From: Actinomycetes bacterium
GTDB lineage: Bacteria > Actinomycetota > Acidimicrobiia > Acidimicrobiales > Palsa-688
Direction: 5' to 3'
Assembly: GCA_021819345.1 (NCBI GenBank)
Contig: JAKARG010000219.1
Location: forward strand, 1-5,757
DNA length: 5,757 bases
The number at the start of each line of letters is the position of its first letter. The first letter of the stretch is position 1. The notes under the pieces are model-generated. The model did not search any database and was not told the origin of the DNA. It saw nothing but the letters and a program-made list of their open reading frames with translations. A program made the translations under genes and the position numbers. This document shows, one piece after another, positions 1 through 4,688 of this stretch.

Positions 1-739
1 CGAGGAGCCGGGCCACTCTGGCCGCCGGCCCGGGGAAGGCGCCGGCCAGGTAGGCCCCGACGGTGAGGGCGGCCGGGGCGACGGCCACCTCCGCCCGGTC
101 CCGCTCCACTGCCCGCAGGGTCGCTGCGGCGACCTCCTCGGGGCTCCGGGTACCGACGCCGGGCGGCAAGCTGGCGCCCGAGTCGGCGAACATGCCGGCG
201 TCGCGCACGAAGCCGGGGACCACCACGCTCACCCCGACGCCGGTACCGGCGAGGTCCTGGCGCAGCGCCAGACCGAAGCCCCGCAGGCCGAACTTCGTAG
301 CCGAGTACAGCGCCGACTCGGGGGTCGCAGCCACCCCGGCGAGCGACGAGACGAGCACGATGTGGCCCCTACCACGGCTCAGCATCGCCGGCACCGCGGC
401 TCGGGCGAGGCGGATCGGGGCCCGCAGGTTGACGTCGATGCAGCGGTCGAGATCTTCGTGGTCGAAGCCCTCGATCCGCCCCGAGGCCGGGAGCGCGGCG
501 TTGGCGACCAGCACGTCGACCGCCTCGACCTCCTCGCAGAGCCGCTCGAGGTCGGCCGGATCGCCGAGGTCGGCCACCACCGCCCGACCCCCGCAGCGCG
601 CGGCGACGGCCTCCAGGGCGTCCGCACGCCTCCCGGTGAGCACCAGCCGGGCGCCAGCCGCGCTGAAGGCGTCCACCAACGCCCGGCCGATCCCGCCGGT
701 CGCGCCGGTCACGAGCACCGTCGAGGGGTCCAGTCGCAC
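1..739 (-). CDS. SDR family NAD(P)-dependent oxidoreductase, C-terminus cut by window edge
   Basis: Seen: 246 residues are visible from a GTG start, with the C-terminus beyond base 1. The Rossmann cofactor loop TGATGGIG is at residues 11-18, TGRR at 35-38 after the second strand, ADL at 56-58, NAA at 80-82 and the structural Asn in DVNL at 104. The catalytic set is Ser132 (VSSLAG), Tyr145 and Lys149 (YSATK). This is a complete classical SDR active site, so the protein should be a working cytoplasmic oxidoreductase. The basic TGRR end of strand 2 favours NADPH (inference from the family). The substrate cannot be read from sequence. The start is supported by GGGGAG four bases upstream. The gene begins 15 bp after the nucleotidyltransferase stop, with its ribosome site inside that gap, so the two are probably co-transcribed. 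Classical SDRs have about 250-280 residues, so little is likely to be missing. Confidence 0.93.
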   Translation of the reverse strand, partial: MRLDPSTVLVTGATGGIGRALVDAFSAAGARLVLTGRRADALEAVAARCGGRAVVADLGDPADLERLCEEVEAVDVLVANAALPASGRIEGFDHEDLDRCIDVNLRAPIRLARAAVPAMLSRGRGHIVLVSSLAGVAATPESALYSATKFGLRGFGLALRQDLAGTGVGVSVVVPGFVRDAGMFADSGASLPPGVGTRSPEEVAAATLRAVERDRAEVAVAPAALTVGAYLAGAFPGPAARVARLL

Positions 740-754
740 CTCGCTCCCCTTTCC

Positions 755-1522
755 CTATCCCTGCTCCCTCAGCGAGCCGGCCGATGCCGCCGCGACGGTC
801 GCCTCGATGTACTGCAGGCCGTGGCGGCGCCGCTCGTAGGGGCCCCAGTACATCGACATCCGAGCCCCCCGCCGGTAGCCGACCGAGTCCTTCAGGATCC
901 GCTGGCGGTTGGGCGGACCGGCTCCCTCGGTCACCTCGCCCGCCTCCAGCTTGGAGACCACCCTCCCCGATGCCACGATCTGCTCCAGGCGGGCTACCTC
1001 GAGGACGGGCTCGGCGATGTTGCGGCGCAACAGCAGCGGCGCCAGGTGGGCACCCGCCAGCCACTGCGCCCAGCGACCCGAGAGGGCATCTCCCGCCCAC
1101 TCCCGCAGGTCGCCGTGGCCGAGCCGGGGGTACTCCTCCCCCCGCACGCACACCGCCGCACTGCGCAGCACCGCCCAGGTGAAGGCGTTGACCAGCTCGC
1201 CACCGGGTACCGGGGCGCTCCCGACGAAGCCGGGGGCAGCCAACCCGGACGGGTCGGCGGCGAGCTGTTCCCAGGTGACGCAGGCCGTACGGGGCGCCTG
1301 GCCGGAGGCCCGCAGGATCCTCGCCGCAGCCCCGACCGCCCGCAACGCCGGCTCGTCCCAGCTCGGCTCGGCGACCGCCACCACGTCGAGGTTGCTGATC
1401 GGGGCCCGGAAGTCGCCGAGGGCCACCGATCCGACCGCGTAGAGCCCCGCCAGGCGTCCCGGGGCACCACGGTCGACGGAGGCTGCGAAGGCCCGGAGCC
1501 GGGAGAGCACCTCGGGGGCCAC
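755..1522 (-). CDS. AadA-like nucleotidyltransferase-fold protein with altered catalytic motif
   Basis: Seen: a protein of 255 residues from GTG at 1522. The nucleotidyltransferase signature runs from residue 29 (YAVGSVALGDFR, then SNLDVVAVAE). The usual form is GS-x(n)-SDxD, but here the first metal-binding Asp is Asn44 (codon AAC) while Asp46 remains. A C-terminal stretch with SKLEAG (190-195) and DSVGYRRG (212-219) resembles the helical domain of aminoglycoside adenylyltransferases such as AadA (SKxxAA...Y). Known of the family: these enzymes move AMP from ATP to a hydroxyl group, using two or three carboxylates. Inference: activity may be lost or changed, so calling it a resistance gene is not justified. 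Start choice: a frame open from TTG at 1555 lacks a ribosome site, whereas GTG 1522 has GGAG at 5-bp spacing and begins right at the domain. The gene lies 15 bp upstream of the SDR. Confidence 0.82.
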   Translation of the reverse strand: MAPEVLSRLRAFAASVDRGAPGRLAGLYAVGSVALGDFRAPISNLDVVAVAEPSWDEPALRAVGAAARILRASGQAPRTACVTWEQLAADPSGLAAPGFVGSAPVPGGELVNAFTWAVLRSAAVCVRGEEYPRLGHGDLREWAGDALSGRWAQWLAGAHLAPLLLRRNIAEPVLEVARLEQIVASGRVVSKLEAGEVTEGAGPPNRQRILKDSVGYRRGARMSMYWGPYERRRHGLQYIEATVAAASAGSLREQG

Positions 1523-1654
1523 CACGGCTCCAGTCTCGCCGCCGACGCCGGCCAACCGGCAACCGGCGTGGTGCCAGTTGGCGGGGCCGCGGCCGGGAGC
1601 GGGGTTGCAGGCGCGGAGGGTTGGCGGGGCGCCGGCCCCTCCCGAGGCTCCCGC
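1523..1654. other. Gap between glucosaminidase and nucleotidyltransferase genes
   Basis: About 130 bp without a convincing gene. On the minus strand, 15 bp after the glucosaminidase stop, 1626-1639 can form a 5-bp GC stem (GGGGC, loop GCCG, GCCCC). No T-run follows, so it is at best a weak terminator. I see no clear -10/-35 promoter boxes, although promoters in genomes this GC-rich are hard to recognise by eye. Confidence 0.35.
1528..1531 (-). promoter_or_regulatory. Ribosome binding site (GGAG) deciding the nucleotidyltransferase start
   Basis: GGAG on the minus strand lies 5 bp before GTG 1522 and 2 bp before the neighbouring GTG 1525. No comparable purine run precedes the alternative TTG at 1555, so the shorter reading is preferred. 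Confidence 0.45.
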
Positions 1655-3193
1655 TCAGCGCCGCTGCGCCAGTGCCCAGGCGAGCATCTGCTGGTAGAGC
1701 ACGAGGATGCTCCTGCCGTAGACCGGGTCGGTGGCCCAGACCCCGGTGAGCGAGGGCCAGGTGCGGCAGCAACCCTCGGCGTACTGGCTCTGTGGGTCGA
1801 GCGACGCGAGCACGGGAGGGTCGGCGAGCTCGGAGGCGGTGAGCCCGGGCTGTGCGTAGGTGCGCAGCAGCTGCACCTGGGCCCGCACCCCGAGACGCGC
1901 GGAGGGGAACTTCCAGCCCCGGGCGCAGGAGTCGCAGTGCCCGATACCGGCGAAGTTGTTCTGCCCGACGGCGTCCGGCGAGCTGAACCCGCCGGTCTCG
2001 AGCACCGCCTGGGCGAAGGCCAGGTCCCCCCGGACCCCCTCGGCGTCCCCCTCCTCGATGTACCAGCGGGCCAGCTGCGACACCGACGTGCGGGTGAGGG
2101 CCACGTAGCCGCTGGCCTCGAACCACCCGGCCAGCTGAGCTGCGTCGAGGGCCGGGCGACCGAGGATCGTCGGGACCGGGTCGGGCGAGTTGCCCTCGGG
2201 GCCGTCGAAGTTGGCTGCGGCCCGCTGTCGTGCCACCTCGGCACGACGCAGCCTCGACTCGGCGACGAGGAGCGCCCGGGCGTCGGAGCCGGCCCGGCGA
2301 CCCGCAACGGCGAGCCGCTCGAGGCTCTCGTGGCGGGCTCGCTCGGCGCGCCCGACCCGGTCCCGGGCACGCCGGGACATCGACGTGCCCCAGGTGAGGC
2401 GCACGGCGGAGCTCCTCACCTCCAGGGTCGCAGCTCGCTGCTCGGACTGGACGGCCGAAGTGACCGTGTCGAGCTCGCCCTGCTGGTCGGAGGCCTGCTG
2501 CGCCTCCGCGGGGGTGGACGCCGCCGCCGGCGAGGGGCCGACGTAGAGCTCGACCGCCAGCATCCGCAGCGTCCGCGCGGCCCGGCGCACACCTGCGAGC
2601 GCCCCGAGGTGCGCCGAGCGGTCGGCCTCGAGGTGCGACTCGTCGGTCGCGGCCAGCTCCCTCGCAGCGGTGACCGCCCTCGCGGCGCGCTCTGCTGTCG
2701 CCCGGTCCTCGGCGGCCACGGCCTCTTGGTGGACCAGGGCCTCGCGCTCGGAGCGCGCCGCGGCCTCGGCAGCGAGCACCGCACGCTCGGCGAGGTTCCC
2801 CACCACCTCGAGCTGCTCGGTGTGGATGAGCCGATCGAGCGCCGGCTCCGGGCGAGAGCCCGGAGCAGTGCTCGACACCGCCAGGAGGCTGGCCGGAGCA
2901 AGCGGGGTGGTCGCCGCCGAAGGAACCGGGATGGCCTCGGTGGCTGCCCCCGAAGGAGCCGGGATGGTCGAGGTGACCGTGACCGTGACCGTGACCGTGA
3001 CCGTGACCGTGGCCGTGGCCGCTGCTGCGGCACCCGTCGAGCCGGGCCCGGCCGAGCCGACAGGCGCGCCGCGGGCCCTGGCCCGGGCGCTCCCGGTGCC
3101 GAGGCCCGGCGCCCCGGCGAGCAGGAGCCACACCACGACCAGCGCTGCGCCGGCCCTCCTCGCGCTCCAGGGCTCCCCCCGGAGCGACCTCAC
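1655..3193 (-). CDS. Secreted coiled-coil protein with C-terminal glucosaminidase (GH73-type) domain
   Basis: Seen: 512 residues. A basic N-terminus and hydrophobic stretch at about 15-30 (AALVVVWLLLAGAPG) look like a signal peptide or a membrane anchor. Residues 35-115 are low-complexity Ala/Thr/Val/Pro, including a run of Thr-Val pairs at 62-74. Two charged Ala/Arg/Glu helical stretches (about 120-215 and 235-328) are likely coiled coils. The catalytic domain covers about 345-505: FAQAVLETGG with the probable catalytic Glu399, then NNFAGIG (412-418) and an LGVRAQVQLLR helix. Known of the family: these domains cut the N-acetylglucosaminyl linkage in peptidoglycan. Inference: a cell-envelope hydrolase acting in wall remodelling or division, with the coiled coils controlling or placing it, as in RipC/EnvC-type hydrolases. 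CDSC (420-423) and CC (475-476) could form disulfides outside the cell. The start is GTG with GAGG 8 bp upstream. Confidence 0.88.
   Translation of the reverse strand: MRSLRGEPWSARRAGAALVVVWLLLAGAPGLGTGSARARARGAPVGSAGPGSTGAAAAATATVTVTVTVTVTVTSTIPAPSGAATEAIPVPSAATTPLAPASLLAVSSTAPGSRPEPALDRLIHTEQLEVVGNLAERAVLAAEAAARSEREALVHQEAVAAEDRATAERAARAVTAARELAATDESHLEADRSAHLGALAGVRRAARTLRMLAVELYVGPSPAAASTPAEAQQASDQQGELDTVTSAVQSEQRAATLEVRSSAVRLTWGTSMSRRARDRVGRAERARHESLERLAVAGRRAGSDARALLVAESRLRRAEVARQRAAANFDGPEGNSPDPVPTILGRPALDAAQLAGWFEASGYVALTRTSVSQLARWYIEEGDAEGVRGDLAFAQAVLETGGFSSPDAVGQNNFAGIGHCDSCARGWKFPSARLGVRAQVQLLRTYAQPGLTASELADPPVLASLDPQSQYAEGCCRTWPSLTGVWATDPVYGRSILVLYQQMLAWALAQRR
2917..2976. repeat. 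Two imperfect copies of a 27-bp unit at 33-bp spacing in the glucosaminidase gene
   Basis: Positions 2917-2943 and 2950-2976 share most bases (both begin CCGAAGGA and contain CCGGGATGG). They encode related peptides around IPAPSGAATEA and IPVPSAATT in the low-complexity linker. A spacing of 33 bp (11 codons) keeps the reading frame, consistent with an in-frame duplication. Confidence 0.6.
2973..3020. repeat. Hexanucleotide tract (GTGACC)6 plus two degenerate units
   Basis: Six perfect GTGACC units on the plus strand (2973-3008) are followed by two GTGGCC units (3009-3020). On the coding minus strand each unit is one Thr-Val (or Ala-Val) dipeptide of the glucosaminidase linker. Because the unit is 6 bp, gain or loss of copies changes linker length without breaking the frame. 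Confidence 0.9.
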
Positions 3194-3369
3194 CTGCAGG
3201 ACCTCATGCGACCGGCGTCGCTCCGACGAGCGTCACCTCGCCGGCCGGTACCACTCCGCCGGCCGGTAACGATCCGGCGACCTCGGTCACTGCTACGACC
3301 TCGGTCACTGCTGCGACCTCGCAGGTGCCCCTGGCCGCCAGCCACCTCGACGAGCGAGGCCCCCACCAC
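3190..3369 (-). CDS. Possible 59-residue ORF coupled to the glucosaminidase gene (doubtful)
   Basis: Seen: GTG at 3369 is preceded by GGAGG at 9-bp spacing and by an in-frame TGA nine codons earlier, so the start is defined. The stop TGA (3190-3192) overlaps the glucosaminidase GTG start in a GTGA arrangement, as in translationally coupled genes. The first 16 codons use almost only G/C at third position and read MVGASLVEVAGGQGHL. After that the frame turns Arg/Gly/Ser-rich with many A/T third positions, while the frame one base over becomes more protein-like (VAAVTEVVAVTEVAG, ending at TGA 3204). This may be a small gene with a frameshift, a leader ORF, or chance in GC-rich DNA. I recognise no family. 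Confidence 0.2.
   Translation of the reverse strand: MVGASLVEVAGGQGHLRGRSSDRGRSSDRGRRIVTGRRSGTGRRGDARRSDAGRMRSCR
3231..3320. repeat. Five consecutive degenerate 18-bp units between two genes
   Basis: On the minus strand the units are 3320-3303, 3302-3285, 3284-3267, 3266-3249 and 3248-3231. The first two match at 17 of 18 bases (GAGGTCGYAGCAGTGACC). The third keeps GAGGTCG. The last two share their first ten bases, CCGGCCGGCG. Each of the first two units holds GGTC and GACC as short inverted arms. The array ends 37 bp before the glucosaminidase start. Confidence 0.7.
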
Positions 3370-3416
3370 GTCGCGCTGCCTCCGGGCTCGCTCTCCTCAC
3401 GGCACCCAGGGTGGCG

Positions 3417-3439
3417 GATCCACCTGCGCCGGTGGGATC
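3417..3439 (-). terminator. Possible terminator hairpin after the DUF6295-like gene
   Basis: On the minus strand GATCCCACC, loop GGCGCA, then GGTGGATC can pair over 8 bp with a single bulged base. It begins 27 bp after the stop codon at 3467-3469. No T-run follows, as is often the case in high-GC actinobacteria, so its role as a terminator is inferred from position and pairing only. Confidence 0.35.
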
Positions 3440-3466
3440 GCTGCCCCCCCGCCGGCCCTCCCGCCT

Positions 3467-3892
3467 TCAGCGACCGAGAGCAGCAGCCGCCTCCGGGGCC
3501 ACCGGCGCGGCGGCCTCCAAGATGGAGAGGATGGCGTCGGCCAGCGCCTTGGCCGAGTTGGCGTCGAGCTCGACGGCCAGCCGGGCGGCCGGACCGGCGG
3601 CGGGCGCGAGGAAGTCGATCGCCAGCGCGTGGTCGCTCGGGGCGCTCACCGGGTGGTCGAAGTAGACCATCGCCTCGCTGAGGCGCACCCAGCCCGGGGG
3701 CGGGCCGCCCGAGCCCGGGCCGGCGGGACCGGCACCCGGGCCGGCGGGACCGGCACCCGGGCCGGCGGGACCGGCACCCGGGCCGGCGGGACCGGCACCC
3801 GGGCCGGCGGCGCCGGGGCCAGCGGACGCACCGCCGCCGAGGCCCTTGCCGGCGCCAGCGATGGCGAACTTCTCCGTCGTGTAGGTGCACAT
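3467..3892 (-). CDS. DUF6295-like small protein with a Pro-Gly-Ala repeat insert
   Basis: Seen: 141 residues. The N-terminus MCTYTTEKFAIAGAGKG and the later stretch WVRLSEAMVYFDHPVSAPSD match my memory of the short actinobacterial DUF6295 proteins, which usually have about 90-110 residues and no long insert. Here residues from about 23 to 64 are Pro/Gly/Ala-rich, including four exact copies of a heptapeptide (PAGPGAG in one phase). The C-terminal part has an alternating strand (HALAIDFLAP) and an Ala-rich helix (AKALADAILSILEAA). No signal peptide or membrane segment is seen, and the function is unknown. The ATG lies 5 bp after the hydrolase stop, with no strong ribosome site, so translation probably depends on coupling to that gene. 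Inference: it works alongside the hydrolase. The family name is from memory and needs a profile search. Confidence 0.8.
   Translation of the reverse strand: MCTYTTEKFAIAGAGKGLGGGASAGPGAAGPGAGPAGPGAGPAGPGAGPAGPGAGPAGPGSGGPPPGWVRLSEAMVYFDHPVSAPSDHALAIDFLAPAAGPAARLAVELDANSAKALADAILSILEAAAPVAPEAAAALGR
3714..3810. repeat. 21-bp minisatellite, four perfect copies plus a partial fifth
   Basis: Identical 21-bp units lie at 3714-3734, 3735-3755, 3756-3776 and 3777-3797, and a 13-bp partial copy follows at 3798-3810. Each starts CCCGGGCCGGCGGG on the plus strand and encodes seven residues of Pro, Gly and Ala on the minus strand. Exact identity between copies points to recent expansion. The unit is a multiple of 3, so the reading frame is kept. 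The period of seven residues is not the Gly-X-Y pattern of collagen. Confidence 0.95.
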
Positions 3893-3897
3893 TGCGC

Positions 3898-4641
3898 TCA
3901 GCCCCGCAGCGTCCGACCGTAGAACTGCCAGATGAGCTCCCAGCCTCCGTTGGCGGCCTCCACCCGGTAGGCGGGGCGGTCGACGGCGAAGAAGCCGTGG
4001 CCGGCCTCCTCGAAGGTGTGGAAGTCGTGCTCCTTGCCGAGCTCGCTCAGGCGCCGGTCGATCTCGGAGACATCGGCCGGCGAGGGGTGGGTGTCCTCGG
4101 CCCCGAACAGCCCGAGGACCGGGCAGGAGATCCCCCCCGCCTCGTCGATCACCGGGGTCATGTTGACCCCCATGCCCTGCGGCGGGGTGCCCACCACGAA
4201 CGCGCCGTAGCAGACGACTGCCGCATCGAGCGGCAGGCGGCAGGCGGCGAGGAAGCTCTGGCGACCACCCGAGCAGTAGCCGATCGTCCCGACCCGACCG
4301 TTGGAGCTCGGCAGCCGGCGCAGCCAGGCGACCGCCGCCTCGGCGTCACCGACGAAGCGGTCGTCGGGCACCCCGCCGGCGGCCCGGCTGGCGGCGGCGG
4401 CGTCGTCGGGGCTCGCCCCGGGCGCCTCCCGGTAGTGCAGGTTGGGGCAGATCGCGTTGTAGCCGGCAGCTGCGAAGCGCCGGGTGATCTCCTTGGTCGC
4501 CCAGTCGTATCCGGGCATGTGGTGGATGACCACCACCCCGCCGAGCGGGCCGGGCTGGAGCGGACGGGAGCTGTAGGCCTCGATCTGGTCCCCGCCGTGG
4601 CCAACCAGGTTGACCGTCTCGGACAGCACTGCGTCGTACAT
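3898..4641 (-). CDS. Dienelactone hydrolase family protein
   Basis: Seen: 247 residues with an alpha/beta-hydrolase layout. GVVVIHHMPGYDW (35-47) is the first core strand and oxyanion region. The nucleophile elbow GYCSGG places Cys123, Asp183 lies in FGAEDTHPSP, and His215 in GHGFF, giving the Cys-Asp-His triad typical of this family rather than Ser-Asp-His. Known of the family: carboxymethylenebutenolidase opens the lactone ring of dienelactones in chloroaromatic breakdown, but many members are general cytoplasmic esterases. In the classical enzyme a Glu follows the first core strand (IxE); here that place appears to be His41, as I recall for an actinobacterial subgroup, so the classical substrate should not be assumed. 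There is no signal peptide. The ATG has a perfect AGGAGG. The stop lies 5 bp before the DUF6295-like gene, indicating a two-gene unit. Confidence 0.92.
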   Translation of the reverse strand: MYDAVLSETVNLVGHGGDQIEAYSSRPLQPGPLGGVVVIHHMPGYDWATKEITRRFAAAGYNAICPNLHYREAPGASPDDAAAASRAAGGVPDDRFVGDAEAAVAWLRRLPSSNGRVGTIGYCSGGRQSFLAACRLPLDAAVVCYGAFVVGTPPQGMGVNMTPVIDEAGGISCPVLGLFGAEDTHPSPADVSEIDRRLSELGKEHDFHTFEEAGHGFFAVDRPAYRVEAANGGWELIWQFYGRTLRG

Positions 4642-4644
4642 GCG

Positions 4645-4651
4645 ACCTCCT
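4645..4651 (-). promoter_or_regulatory. Strong ribosome binding site of the dienelactone hydrolase gene
   Basis: AGGAGGT on the minus strand lies 3 bp before ATG 4641 (4 bp from the AGGAGG core). This is the best Shine-Dalgarno in the window and fixes the start. It sits in the 47-bp gap after the GH15 gene, which leaves room for read-through or for a short promoter. Confidence 0.85.
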
Positions 4652-4688
4652 GGTCCGGCGCCACCTCGGCGCCTACCGCCTCATCCTC

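Noticed and set aside
755..1555. Calling the AadA-like gene an aminoglycoside resistance gene, or starting it at TTG 1555
   Set aside because: The catalytic Asp is changed, there is no mobile-element context, and overall similarity looks distant. The TTG has no ribosome site while GTG 1522 does.
1626..1639. GGGGC-GCCG-GCCCC hairpin as terminator of the glucosaminidase gene
   Set aside because: Only a 5-bp stem with no T-run. Such pairings arise often by chance at this GC content.
994..2370. A 458-codon minus-strand frame
   Set aside because: A Pro/Ser/Thr/Arg-rich shadow of the nucleotidyltransferase and glucosaminidase genes, with no recognisable motif.
369..3131. A 920-codon open frame on the minus strand
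   Set aside because: It crosses three genes in the wrong phase, carries a His-Gly run that is only the hexamer tract in another frame, and has low-complexity Arg/Gly/Ala content.
3190..3208. Five-codon mini-ORF ATG AGG TCC TGC AGG TGA overlapping the glucosaminidase start
   Set aside because: No ribosome site precedes the ATG and there is no attenuator-like codon run. It is simply the end of the frame discussed under the possible small ORF.
3231..3320. The 18-bp units as a CRISPR array
   Set aside because: The units are directly adjacent with no unique spacers, are too short, and degenerate along the array. No cas genes are present.
3204..3890. A 228-codon minus-strand frame covering the DUF6295-like gene and the gap
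   Set aside because: Over 3467-3890 it is out of phase with the clear MCTYTTEK protein. Only its last 40 or so codons (the 18-bp units) look protein-like, and these are reported as a separate finding.
362..3922. A 1186-codon open frame on the plus strand
   Set aside because: It runs antisense through four minus-strand genes with clear family motifs. Its product is Arg/Gly/Pro-rich without any domain. Long antisense frames are expected at this GC content.
4158..4664. A 168-codon minus-strand frame beginning upstream of the hydrolase
   Set aside because: It is out of phase with the hydrolase that carries the full Cys-Asp-His triad, and it is Arg/Ser/Pro-rich like the other shadows.
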